A program made the position numbers and the translations under genes. From CAZPUI01 sp964415525 (GTDB lineage Bacteria > Acidobacteriota > Holophagae > Holophagales > Holophagaceae): a stretch of 21,427 bases of DNA. The notes beneath the pieces are model-generated. The model was not told the DNA's origin. It was given only the letters and a program-made list of their open reading frames with translations, and ran no database searches. The DNA lies in contig CAYQAS010000073.1 in NCBI GenBank assembly GCA_964415525.1, forward strand, positions 1-21,427, in the 5' to 3' direction. How positions within the stretch are numbered: the first letter of the stretch is position 1; the number at the start of each line of letters is the position of its first letter. Positions 1-7,051 of this stretch are shown in pieces.

Positions 1-174
1 TGGTGGATCGACTGGCCCGCCTTCCTCGGCGGCCTCGTGATCCTGGCGGCCACCGTCGGTGTCGTGGAATCCGTCATGGCCCGCCTCCGGCTCAAGGCCG
101 TCCCCCAGCTCACCGCCGCCGCCGCCCTCGCCGGGGCCATCGGCTTCCTCATGCGCCTGCTGCTGCCGGCGTAG
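1..174 (+). CDS. Membrane subunit of complex I/group 4 hydrogenase type (HyfC/NuoH-like), C-terminal fragment
   Basis: The first 57 codons are open in frame 1 and end at TAG 172-174; the start lies upstream of the window. The fragment reads as a hydrophobic segment, then VESVMARLRLKAVPQ, then another hydrophobic helix ending MRLLLPA. An acidic VES followed by a basic MARLRLK stretch before the last helix is typical of the C-terminus of HyfC/HycD/NuoH-like proteins, which anchor the electron-transfer arm and form the quinone or proton channel entry in this superfamily. The next gene starts 10 bases downstream and is HyfE-like, which supports the call. Only the tail is visible, so the exact subfamily cannot be fixed. 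Confidence 0.7.
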   Translation, partial: WWIDWPAFLGGLVILAATVGVVESVMARLRLKAVPQLTAAAALAGAIGFLMRLLLPA

Positions 175-184
175 GAACCCTGCC

Positions 185-820
185 ATGTCCATCAACCTCC
201 TCCTCGCCGCCACCATGCTCGTGAACTTCATGCTGCTGACGGCCTCCCGCACCGCCAAGGCGGTGCATCTGGCGGCGTTCCAAGGCGTACTGCTGGGCCT
301 TGTGGTGCTGGCGGTGCCGGGCCACTGGGAGTGGCACCTGGCGGTCATGTCGCTCGTCACCATCGCCATCAAGGGCGCCGTGATCCCGATCTTCCTGGGC
401 CGGGCGCTGAAACGGATGCCGGACCGGCGCGCGCCGGAGCCCATCGTCGGCTACACCCTCAGCCTCGTGCTGGGGGCCGTCGGCGCGGTGCTGGCCTTTC
501 TCCTGGCGAGGCGACTGCCCCTGGAGGTCGGCGCCCTGGGCACCCTGCTCGTGCCCGCCAGCCTCTTCACGCTCTTCACGGGCTTCCTGCTGCTGCTGGG
601 GCGGCGGCGGGCGCTCATCCAGATCGTGGGTTACCTGGTGCTGGAGAACGGCGTCTACCTCTTCAGCCTGTTATTGGCCAAGGCCATGCCGCTCGTCGTG
701 GAGTCAGGCCTGCTACTGGATCTGGTGGTGGGCATCTTCGTCATGGGCATCGTGCTGAACCACATCCAGCAGGCCTTCGACAGCCAGGACGTGGCGCGTC
801 TGGCGCACCTGAAGGACTGA
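185..820 (+). CDS. HyfE-like membrane subunit (NuoK-related) of an Ehr/hydrogenase-4-type complex
   Basis: This is a 211-residue, almost entirely hydrophobic protein with about six predicted membrane helices, close to the usual length of HyfE (about 215). The N-terminus MSINLLLAATMLVNFMLL and the phrase LIQIVGYLVLENGVYLF near residue 140-160 match the HyfE/NuoK pattern, in which a membrane Glu in the GYLVLEN helix belongs to the proton path. I chose ATG 185 rather than in-frame ATG 59 because the longer form adds a Pro/Ser-rich stretch lying over the preceding gene, and because AGGAA lies about nine bases before 185. It sits between the HyfC-like and HyfF-like genes. It is likely a membrane-arm subunit; function is inferred from family and order. 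Confidence 0.82.
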   Translation: MSINLLLAATMLVNFMLLTASRTAKAVHLAAFQGVLLGLVVLAVPGHWEWHLAVMSLVTIAIKGAVIPIFLGRALKRMPDRRAPEPIVGYTLSLVLGAVGAVLAFLLARRLPLEVGALGTLLVPASLFTLFTGFLLLLGRRRALIQIVGYLVLENGVYLFSLLLAKAMPLVVESGLLLDLVVGIFVMGIVLNHIQQAFDSQDVARLAHLKD

Positions 821-828
821 GGCTCGGA

Positions 829-2256
829 ATGGCGCTGCTCCTCATCAACCTGCCCCTCCTCGCCGCGGCCCTGGCATACGTCCTGAAGGACGACCGCCAA
901 CGTGTGCGACTGCTGCCGCTCACCGCCACGCTGCATCTCGCCCTGACAGTCTTTGCCCTGGGGTTCTGGACCTGGAAACCGGATGCATGGTTCCGTCTGG
1001 ATCCGCTCGGGGGCTGGGTTCTGCTCATCGTGAGCGCCCTCATGGCCCTCTGTGCGTGGTACGCGCCGTCCTATCTGGCCCTGCGCCCCGAGCGCGACCA
1101 CCGCATCTTCAGCACCTGCTTCCTCGCCACCCTAGGCATGGCCAGCCTCACCTGCGCCGCCCGCCACCCCGCCGTGCTCTGGGTGGGGGCCGAAAGCCTC
1201 AGCCTCGTCACCACGCCGCTGCTGTATTTCAATCACCACCGCCGCAGCCTGGAGGCCACCTGGAAATACCTCGTGATCTGCAGCGTGGGCATGGCGCTCG
1301 CGCTCCTTGGCACGTTCTTCGTGGCCTACGCCGCCCAGGCCGGGGGCGTGGGGGACGCGCTCTACTTCGACCAGCTGAACCTCCATGCGGGTCAGCTCCC
1401 GGCCCCCTGGCTGCGGGCGGGCTTCGTGCTGCTGCTGGTGGGCTACGGAACGAAGCTCGGCCTAGCACCCATGCACACCTGGAAGCCGGATGCCTACGGC
1501 GAGACGCCAGGAATCGTGGGAACGGTGCTGGCGGGCGGCGTCACGAGCTGTGCCTTCCTCTCCGTCACCCGCTATCACGCCCTGCTGACCGCCGCCGGGG
1601 AAGGCCCCTTCGTGCGTGGCCTCCTCATCGTCCTTGGCCTGCTCAGCATGGGCTGGGCCTTTGCGCTCATCATCCGCCAGCAGGACCTGCGCCGGATGCT
1701 GGCCTACTCCAGTGTGGAGCACGTGGGCATCCTCGCCTTCGGCCTGGGCATCGGCGGCGCCGCAGTGCGCTTCGCCCTGCTTCACGTGGCCGCCAACGCC
1801 CTCCTCAAGACCGTGCTCTTCCTCTCCAGCGGCAACCTGATCCGAGCCTACGGGACCCGTGACATGGATCAGATGAAGGGCGCCCTGCGTCGTCTTCCCC
1901 TCACGGGCTGGATGCTCTTCCTTGGCTTCATCGGCATCACCTCGAGCCCACCCTTCCTTACATTCCAGAGCGTCTTTGGCATCTCCTCCACGGCCTTTGC
2001 CAGTGGACAGTTCCTGTCCGGTAGCGCCTTCCTCCTGCTCCTCTTCGCCATCTTCGTCGCCATGGGTGCCCACGTGTTGCCTATGGTGCAAGGCGAGGCC
2101 CCCGAAGCCGCGCCGGTCATGCCCGACACGCTGGGCACAACCCTGCCGGTGCTCACGGCCCTCCTGCTGGTGGTCGTCCTGGGACTCTGGATGCCCCAGG
2201 GGCTCGCGCATCTGCTGCAGCGGGCGGCCGACGTCGCGATCGGAGGGATTCGATGA
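829..2256 (+). CDS. HyfF-like proton-translocating (antiporter-type) subunit
   Basis: This 475-residue polytopic membrane protein of the NuoL/NuoM/NuoN, Mrp-antiporter and HyfF family is predicted to carry about 13-14 helices. Visible family marks are WVGAESLSLVTTPLLY near residue 120, with the conserved helix-5 Glu; MHTWKPDAYGETPG near 215-230, matching the antiporter signature of the type HTWLPDAH; and YSSVEHVGILAFGLGIGG near 290-305. Together these suggest a proton channel driven by electron transfer in the peripheral arm. ATG 829 follows the HyfE-like stop by eight bases, with GAGG a few bases upstream. The 3' end overlaps the next gene by four bases (ATGA), so the two are translationally coupled. 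Length is within the HyfF range, and I see no frameshift. Confidence 0.85.
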   Translation: MALLLINLPLLAAALAYVLKDDRQRVRLLPLTATLHLALTVFALGFWTWKPDAWFRLDPLGGWVLLIVSALMALCAWYAPSYLALRPERDHRIFSTCFLATLGMASLTCAARHPAVLWVGAESLSLVTTPLLYFNHHRRSLEATWKYLVICSVGMALALLGTFFVAYAAQAGGVGDALYFDQLNLHAGQLPAPWLRAGFVLLLVGYGTKLGLAPMHTWKPDAYGETPGIVGTVLAGGVTSCAFLSVTRYHALLTAAGEGPFVRGLLIVLGLLSMGWAFALIIRQQDLRRMLAYSSVEHVGILAFGLGIGGAAVRFALLHVAANALLKTVLFLSSGNLIRAYGTRDMDQMKGALRRLPLTGWMLFLGFIGITSSPPFLTFQSVFGISSTAFASGQFLSGSAFLLLLFAIFVAMGAHVLPMVQGEAPEAAPVMPDTLGTTLPVLTALLLVVVLGLWMPQGLAHLLQRAADVAIGGIR

Positions 2257-3758
2257 GCCCCCGCTTTGCCTCCTTCGCCAACGGTGAGGCCCTGCCCCTC
2301 GGCCGGGTGCCTCGCCATCCCTTTCCGCTCTTTCAGGACCACCTGCGTTCCGCTCTGGAGGAGGGCCACCGCCTGCTGGCCCTGTGGGGCGACAAGGAGC
2401 TGAATGCCTGCGTCCTGCTCGCCGGACCGGAAGGACGGCTTCAGGCTGCCCAGAGCCGCTTCCCCGATGGCGCCTTCCCCTCCCTGGCGCGGACCTGCCA
2501 TGAGGCCCACCTCTTCGAGCGGGAGGTCGCGGAGCAGTGGGGCCTCGTGCCGGAGGGCCATCCCTGGCTGAAGCCCGTGCGCAATCACGCTCCCTGGCGC
2601 CTCGCCCCGGCGATCTTCCCCGCCTCAGAAACGGGCGGCCAGCGGGACTTCTACCGCGTGGAAGGCCCGGAGATCCACGAGGTCGCCGTAGGACCGGTGC
2701 ATGCCGGGGTCATCGAGCCGGGACACTTTCGCTTTCAGTGCCACGGTGAGACGGTCTTCCACCTGGAGATCGCCCTGGGCTACCAGCACCGCGGCATCGA
2801 GCGGGCGCTCCAGGGCGGGCCGCACCCCCGCACCCTCAAACACATGGAAACCCTCGCCGGAGACACCACCGTCGGCCATGCATGGGCTCACGCGCTCGTG
2901 TGCGAAGGCCTGGGGCAGGCCGCACCACCCGTCCGGGCCCAACTCCTGCGCGGCATTGCGCTCGAACTGGAGCGCCTCGCGAACCACACCGGAGATCTGG
3001 GCGCCTTGGCGGGGGATGTGGGATTCCTGCCGACCTCGGCCTACTGCGGGCGTCTGCGGGGCGATTGGCTCAATCTCACGGCCCTGCTCTGCGGCAGCCG
3101 CCTGGGGCGGGATCTGCTCGTCCCCGGTGGCGTGCGCTTTGACCTGGAGCCCTTACGCCTCCATGAAATGCGGGAGCGCCTGGAGGATACCGCTCGGGAT
3201 ACCCGCGACGCCGTGGAGCTGCTCTGGAAGACGCCGTCCGTCCTGGCCCGGTTCGAGGGCACGGGGCGCGTGACCCCCCACCACGCCGCCGAACTCGGCC
3301 TCGTCGGGCCCTCTGCCCGCGCCTGCGGCCTGGACCGGGATGCCCGGCGCGACACCCCCTTCGGCCCCTACGTCGAGGCGCAAATCCCCGTGTCGTTGGA
3401 AGACAGCGGCGATGTGCAGGCCCGCGCCCGCGTGCGCACCCGGGAAATCGAGGCCAGTGTGGACTTCCTGCGCTGGGCTTTGGACACCCTTGCAGAGTTG
3501 CCGGAAGGTCCCCTGCGCACGGATGTCGCCTCGCCCCAGCCCTACACCCTCGCGGTGGGTATCACCGAAGGCTGGCGCGGCGAGATCGTGCACGCCGCCA
3601 TCACTGACGCCGCCGGGCGTTTCCGGTCGTACAAGATCGTCGACCCCTCCTTCCGCAACTGGCACGGCCTGGCCATGGCCCTGCGGGGCGAAGCCATCAG
3701 CGACTTTCCCCTCTGCAACAAGAGCTTCAACCTCTCGTATTGCGGGTTCGACCTATGA
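2253..3758 (+). CDS. Fused NuoC/NuoD-type large subunit of an Ehr complex (hydrogenase-4 component G-like, Ni-Fe ligands absent)
   Basis: This 501-residue protein has two domains. Residues 1-110 are NuoC-like (FEREVAEQWGLVPEGHPWLK near 88-107, matching the complex I 30-kDa signature). Residues 140-501 are NuoD/NiFe-large-subunit-like (GPVHAGVIEPGHFRFQ, then GYQHRGIERAL at 176-186). In true hydrogenases of this family the segment after this is ERxCGIC, but here residues 199-205 read ETLAGDT. The C-terminal DPCxxC is also changed, to DPSFRNW at 464-470. All four Cys ligands of the Ni-Fe centre are therefore missing. The protein ends SFNLSYCGFDL, an ending I associate with Ehr-type large subunits. 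It likely forms the quinone or unknown-acceptor site with the small subunit downstream. Start ATG 2253 overlaps the HyfF-like stop. Confidence 0.85.
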   Translation: MSPRFASFANGEALPLGRVPRHPFPLFQDHLRSALEEGHRLLALWGDKELNACVLLAGPEGRLQAAQSRFPDGAFPSLARTCHEAHLFEREVAEQWGLVPEGHPWLKPVRNHAPWRLAPAIFPASETGGQRDFYRVEGPEIHEVAVGPVHAGVIEPGHFRFQCHGETVFHLEIALGYQHRGIERALQGGPHPRTLKHMETLAGDTTVGHAWAHALVCEGLGQAAPPVRAQLLRGIALELERLANHTGDLGALAGDVGFLPTSAYCGRLRGDWLNLTALLCGSRLGRDLLVPGGVRFDLEPLRLHEMRERLEDTARDTRDAVELLWKTPSVLARFEGTGRVTPHHAAELGLVGPSARACGLDRDARRDTPFGPYVEAQIPVSLEDSGDVQARARVRTREIEASVDFLRWALDTLAELPEGPLRTDVASPQPYTLAVGITEGWRGEIVHAAITDAAGRFRSYKIVDPSFRNWHGLAMALRGEAISDFPLCNKSFNLSYCGFDL

Positions 3759-3765
3759 GGGGCCC

Positions 3766-4518
3766 ATGCTGAACATCCTGTTGACCCGACTCCGCCAGGG
3801 GCACCGCACGAACGGCTTCCCTGAGCAGATCCCGCCGCTGCCGGACCGGATGCGGGGTCGACCTGTGCTGGAGCCAGAGCGCTGCGAGGCGGGCTGCCGC
3901 GCCTGTCGGGACGCCTGCCCCACGGGCGCCATTTCCCAGAAGGATGGCCAATCCCTGGATCTGGGCCGCTGCCTCTTCTGCACCGCCTGCATGGATGCCT
4001 GCCCCAACGAAGCCATCGCCTTTCCACCGGAATACCGCCTCGCCACCACGGATCGCAACGCCCTGCATGTGGAGGGTGATGGGTCCTACGCCCTGGCGGA
4101 ATCCCTGAAGGGTGAGGCCCTGCGCCTCTTCGGACGCAGCCTCAAGCTGCGGGTGGTGAGTGCCGGCGGCTGCAACGGCTGCGAGGTGGACGTGAATGTC
4201 CTCCAGACCATCGGCTGGGACCTCAAGCGCTTCGGCATCGACATCGTCGCCAGCCCCCGCCATGCCGACGCCGTCCTCGTCTGCGGTCCGGTCACCCGGA
4301 ACATGGCCCTGGCCCTGCGCAAGACGCTCGATGCCACCCCGGACCCCAAGCTCCTCATCGCCGTCGGCGCCTGCGCCATCAGCGGCGGCCCGTATGAAGG
4401 CCACGATGAGCAACTGAACGGCGCAGGGAAGGCCGACCTCTACATCCCGGGATGCCCACCCCACCCGCTGACGATCCTGGATGGGTTGCTGAGGCTGATG
4501 GGGCGGATCCAGGGGTGA
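3766..4518 (+). CDS. Fused 2x[4Fe-4S] ferredoxin and NuoB-type small subunit (HyfH-HyfI-like fusion)
   Basis: This 250-residue protein joins two electron-transfer modules that are usually separate genes. Residues 36-90 form a ferredoxin-like domain with Cys at 40, 44, 47, 51 (spacing x3-x2-x3) and 69, 72, 75, 79 (x2-x2-x3), each group ending CP. Residues about 120-250 are NuoB/small-subunit-like: CNGCEVD (Cys136, Cys139), GACAISGGPY (Cys203) and PGCPPHP (Cys230) give the four ligands of the cluster next to the active site, in the CxxC form of hydrogenases and not the CC form of complex I. The gene lies seven bases after the large subunit, with GAGG from that junction as a likely ribosome site. 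It should carry electrons from a soluble donor to the large subunit. The stop at 4518 lies only nine bases from the stop of the convergent gene. Confidence 0.85.
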   Translation: MLNILLTRLRQGHRTNGFPEQIPPLPDRMRGRPVLEPERCEAGCRACRDACPTGAISQKDGQSLDLGRCLFCTACMDACPNEAIAFPPEYRLATTDRNALHVEGDGSYALAESLKGEALRLFGRSLKLRVVSAGGCNGCEVDVNVLQTIGWDLKRFGIDIVASPRHADAVLVCGPVTRNMALALRKTLDATPDPKLLIAVGACAISGGPYEGHDEQLNGAGKADLYIPGCPPHPLTILDGLLRLMGRIQG

Positions 4519-4527
4519 AAGCGAGCT

Positions 4528-5457
4528 TCAGGCGCCCGGACGAGGGAGGAGGACACGCCGCACGTTTTCCACCACTTTCCGCGAAAGCCGTTGCCGGGCC
4601 TGCCGAGTAAAACCCGTGACTTTCGGGGTGCAGATCATGCGGTCGAGGCTGGAGAGTGCGTCGTAGTGGGCCCCCAGCCCTGCGCGATCCGCGATGCAGA
4701 AGTGACCCTCGCAGGTCATCCACTCCCGAAATGCGGCCAGATCGAAGGTCGGCTCCAGAGAGGTGTTGACCAGCACCTTGGGGCCTTGCATGACCGCAAA
4801 GGCCTCTCGATCGAGGATCACCGTGTGCTTCGGCAAGTGGGTAGAGATCACGTCTGAGGCCTCCAGGACCTCAAAAAGAGAGGCATGCCGCACCCGGAGG
4901 CCTTCCAGCTCCGGCCGTCGGGTCCGGCTGTGGTAGAGCACGTTCATCCCGAAGGCGAGGGCCCGGTCCTTGAGCATCTGGCCCGTGACGCCGAACCCGA
5001 GGATGCCGAGGGTCTTTCCCGTCAGTTCTTCTTGGTGTTCTGCCCAGGCATGCGGGCCAAAGCCATGAAAGAGGCGGATCAACTCCGCCAGGACGAATTC
5101 CGTCAGCCCCTCGTCCCCATAGTCTCGGATGCCAAGCACGGGAATCCCCCGGGCTCGGGCGTGGGCGATGTCCACGTTGGCGGAGGCCTCGTCGATCAAG
5201 GTGCAGCACATCCCGATGTAACGGAGGTCCGGGCAGGCCTCGATGACCCGCCACGTCACCGGAGTTCGCCATGACACCAGCAGGGCATCGGCCCCCTGGG
5301 CGCGGGTGATGGTTTCCTCCTCCGACCTGGGGTCATCGTCGAAGAACCGCGCGTGGTCGGACAGGGTCCGGAGCTCGGCGATGGCCCCGTCCTCCAAGTT
5401 GGTCTGATCGAGACCCACCAGGCATCGAAATCGGGATTCGCAACTGCGCGTTGTCAA
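4528..5457 (-). CDS. D-isomer 2-hydroxyacid dehydrogenase-fold NAD(P)-binding protein with atypical active site
   Basis: Numbered from TTG 5457, this is a 309-residue protein with the D-2-hydroxyacid dehydrogenase layout: a split substrate domain (MCCTLIDEASANVDIAHARARG, residues 83-104, in two parts) around a Rossmann domain with GILGFGVTG at 151-159 and a basic HSRTRR after the second strand. The usual catalytic triad is not there: the NTSRG Arg is NTSLEP (Leu234), the DxxxxEP Glu is absent (DRAGLGAH from 257), and the TPH His is TPK (Lys279). The reaction is therefore unclear. The start is uncertain. TTG 5457 has GGAGG four bases upstream; GTG 5418 lies closest to the conserved fold; ATG 5529 adds unconvincing sequence. 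The gene is divergent from the sigma factor and convergent with the Ehr operon. Confidence 0.72.
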   Translation of the reverse strand: MTTRSCESRFRCLVGLDQTNLEDGAIAELRTLSDHARFFDDDPRSEEETITRAQGADALLVSWRTPVTWRVIEACPDLRYIGMCCTLIDEASANVDIAHARARGIPVLGIRDYGDEGLTEFVLAELIRLFHGFGPHAWAEHQEELTGKTLGILGFGVTGQMLKDRALAFGMNVLYHSRTRRPELEGLRVRHASLFEVLEASDVISTHLPKHTVILDREAFAVMQGPKVLVNTSLEPTFDLAAFREWMTCEGHFCIADRAGLGAHYDALSSLDRMICTPKVTGFTRQARQRLSRKVVENVRRVLLPRPGA

Positions 5458-5634
5458 AGGCGCCTCCAGGCAGGGTTCGCAACTCCAGGGAACAGAAGGG
5501 GGAGGATGAATGCCCACCCCGATCTCCATAATGCCGATTTCCGCTCCTGCACTCCGATTGGCGCCAGCTTCCAAGGCTCCTCTTTTTTCCGGAGTCGATG
5601 CATCCTCTCGCCCGCCTCCCCCGTATAGGTCTGT

Positions 5635-5648
5635 ATCGCACGTGCGAT
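5635..5648. promoter_or_regulatory. 14-bp perfect palindrome over the sigma-factor start codon (candidate operator)
   Basis: ATCGCACGTGCGAT is a perfect palindrome whose last two bases are the first two of the ATG at 5647. A TATAGG box at 5624-5629 lies just upstream and could be a -10 element giving a very short leader; no Shine-Dalgarno sequence is visible. No -35 element is convincing. A regulator binding here would block initiation directly, but binding is inference. Confidence 0.35.
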
Positions 5649-6213
5649 GCGCTGGACGGACCCCTTGGCCTTTGAACTCTCCCTGCCTCTGGAAGCGGCT
5701 GATGACACCGCAGCGGCGGTGCCTCTTACCGGCAGCTTCCGGGAGTTGGTGGAAGCCCACCAGTCCATGGTCTTCTCCATTGCCCTGCACGCCCTGCGAG
5801 ACCGCGCCCAGGCGGAGGATGTCGCTCAGGAAGTCTTCCTGCGCCTCTCCGGCCGAATGGACGCGATCCAGTCCGAGGCCCATCTCAAGAACTGGCTGCG
5901 CACCGTGACGTCGCGGTTGTGCATCGACGAACTGCGCCGAAGCGGACGCAACACCTTGAACCTCGAGGTCGTGGCGGAACCGTCCGTGGATGCGAAGGAC
6001 GTCGACCCCTTCCTGTCCGCGCACCTGCGCCGACTGGTGGGAGGCCTGCCGGGGCCAGCCCGCCTGGCGCTCATCTTGCGATACCAGGAAGACCTGGAGC
6101 CCGCGGAGATCGCCGCGATCCTGAAGGAACCCCTCCCCACCATCAAGAGCCGCCTCCAGCGCGGCCTCGCGAGCCTGCGGGACGGTCTCAAGCATCTGGG
6201 AGTGGGAGCATGA
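5647..6213 (+). CDS. ECF-type RNA polymerase sigma factor (sigma-70 family)
   Basis: This 188-residue protein has the two-domain ECF layout. Region 2 runs from about residue 30 to 100 (FRELVEAHQSMVFSIALHAL, then RAQAEDVAQEVFLRL and LKNWLRTVTSRLCIDELRR). Region 4 runs from about 120 to 185, with a helix-turn-helix of the type LEPAEIAAILKEPLPTIKSR followed by LQRGLASLRDGLK. It would direct RNA polymerase to a small regulon. The stop overlaps the next gene by four bases (ATGA), and that gene encodes a small single-helix membrane protein, the common partner of an ECF factor. ATG 5647 is kept as the start because region 2 begins soon after it; there is no clear ribosome site. The ECF subgroup cannot be named from sequence alone. 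Confidence 0.9.
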   Translation: MRWTDPLAFELSLPLEAADDTAAAVPLTGSFRELVEAHQSMVFSIALHALRDRAQAEDVAQEVFLRLSGRMDAIQSEAHLKNWLRTVTSRLCIDELRRSGRNTLNLEVVAEPSVDAKDVDPFLSAHLRRLVGGLPGPARLALILRYQEDLEPAEIAAILKEPLPTIKSRLQRGLASLRDGLKHLGVGA

Positions 6214-6491
6214 ACAACGATCTGGACCGCCAGCTTTCCATCGCCCTTGCTCGCCAGGAGGCCCCCGAAGGCTTTGCCGACCGTGTCCTGGCTGCCGCCC
6301 GGACCCGCCGAAACCGCATGCGCTCCTGGCTGGCCGCCGCCTCCCTCCTCGCGGTGCTCCTTCCTTCCGGCTACGCCTACCACCTCCACACCGAACGCCA
6401 GCGCGCCGAGGCCCAACTGCGATTGGCCCTCGAAGTCGCCAGCGAAAAACTCAACCTCGCCTTCAAACGCCTGAATTCCGACTCGGAGTAG
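6210..6491 (+). CDS. Small single-span membrane protein, probable anti-sigma factor
   Basis: This is a 93-residue protein. Residues 1-37 are hydrophilic and presumably cytoplasmic (NNDLDRQLSIALARQEAPEG), 38-57 form one hydrophobic helix (WLAAASLLAVLLPSGYAYHL), and the rest is a Glu/Arg-rich, probably coiled-coil tail outside the membrane. The opening APEGFADRVLAAAR resembles the N-terminal segment of short anti-sigma-like proteins in ECF operons, but there is no zinc-binding HxxxCxxC motif. The ATGA overlap with the sigma gene implies matched production of the two proteins. The anti-sigma role is inferred from this context and topology; a structural or unknown role remains possible. Confidence 0.6.
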   Translation: MNNDLDRQLSIALARQEAPEGFADRVLAAARTRRNRMRSWLAAASLLAVLLPSGYAYHLHTERQRAEAQLRLALEVASEKLNLAFKRLNSDSE

Positions 6492-6493
6492 TC

Positions 6494-7051
6494 ATGTCTC
6501 CCTTCCTCTCCCGTTCCTTCGTCCACACCGGCCTCGTCTGCCTGCTCGCCATGCTGCCCCTCTCCGCCCAGCAGGGCCGCCTCAAGCTCGACCAGCTCAA
6601 CGCCCTGTCAGGCAAGGCGTCCGACGTCGTGGATGTCACCCTCGATGGCGCCGCCCTGTCCATGGCCTCCAAGTTCATGGAGAAGGAGCCCGAGGCCAAG
6701 GCCCTTGTGGCCGGCCTCAAGGGCATCTACGTCAAGGTCTTCGAGTTCGACAAGCCCGGCATCTACACGCCAGCGGATGTCGAATCCATCCGCGCCCAGC
6801 TCCAGACACCCGGTTGGACGCGCATCGTCCAGGTGAAGAGCAAGAAGTCCGGAGATGTGGAAGTCTACGTGTTGGAAGACGGCAAGGGCGGAAACAGCGG
6901 CATGGCCGTCTTCGTGGCGGAAGCCAAGGAGTTGGTGGTGGTGAACATCGTCGGCTCCATCGATATCGAGAAGCTCAGCAGCCTTGAAGGCAAGATGGGC
7001 ATCCCCAAGGTCGGTCTGGGCAAGGGCCACAAGAAGGAAGGTGCCAAGTGA
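6494..7051 (+). CDS. DUF4252 family exported protein
   Basis: This 185-residue protein has a signal peptide at about 1-25 (TGLVCLLAMLPLSAQQ). The mature part follows the DUF4252 pattern as I remember it: VDVTLDGAALSMASKFM, then GLKGIYVKVFEFDKPGIY, PGWTRIVQVKSK, VEVYVLEDG and finally LVVVNIVGSIDIEKL. The molecular function of this family is unknown. It recurs next to ECF sigma factors in Bacteroidetes and Acidobacteria, so it may be an envelope target or sensor of the sigma system. ATG 6494 is two bases after the preceding stop, with GGAG five bases upstream. The 3' end overlaps the next gene, whose GTG start lies within the final codons. Confidence 0.82.
   Translation: MSPFLSRSFVHTGLVCLLAMLPLSAQQGRLKLDQLNALSGKASDVVDVTLDGAALSMASKFMEKEPEAKALVAGLKGIYVKVFEFDKPGIYTPADVESIRAQLQTPGWTRIVQVKSKKSGDVEVYVLEDGKGGNSGMAVFVAEAKELVVVNIVGSIDIEKLSSLEGKMGIPKVGLGKGHKKEGAK

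Noticed and set aside
5530..6195. N-terminal two-fifths of a long minus-strand open frame upstream of the dehydrogenase
   Set aside because: It lies antisense to the sigma factor, has no family features, and the dehydrogenase fold begins only near 5418.
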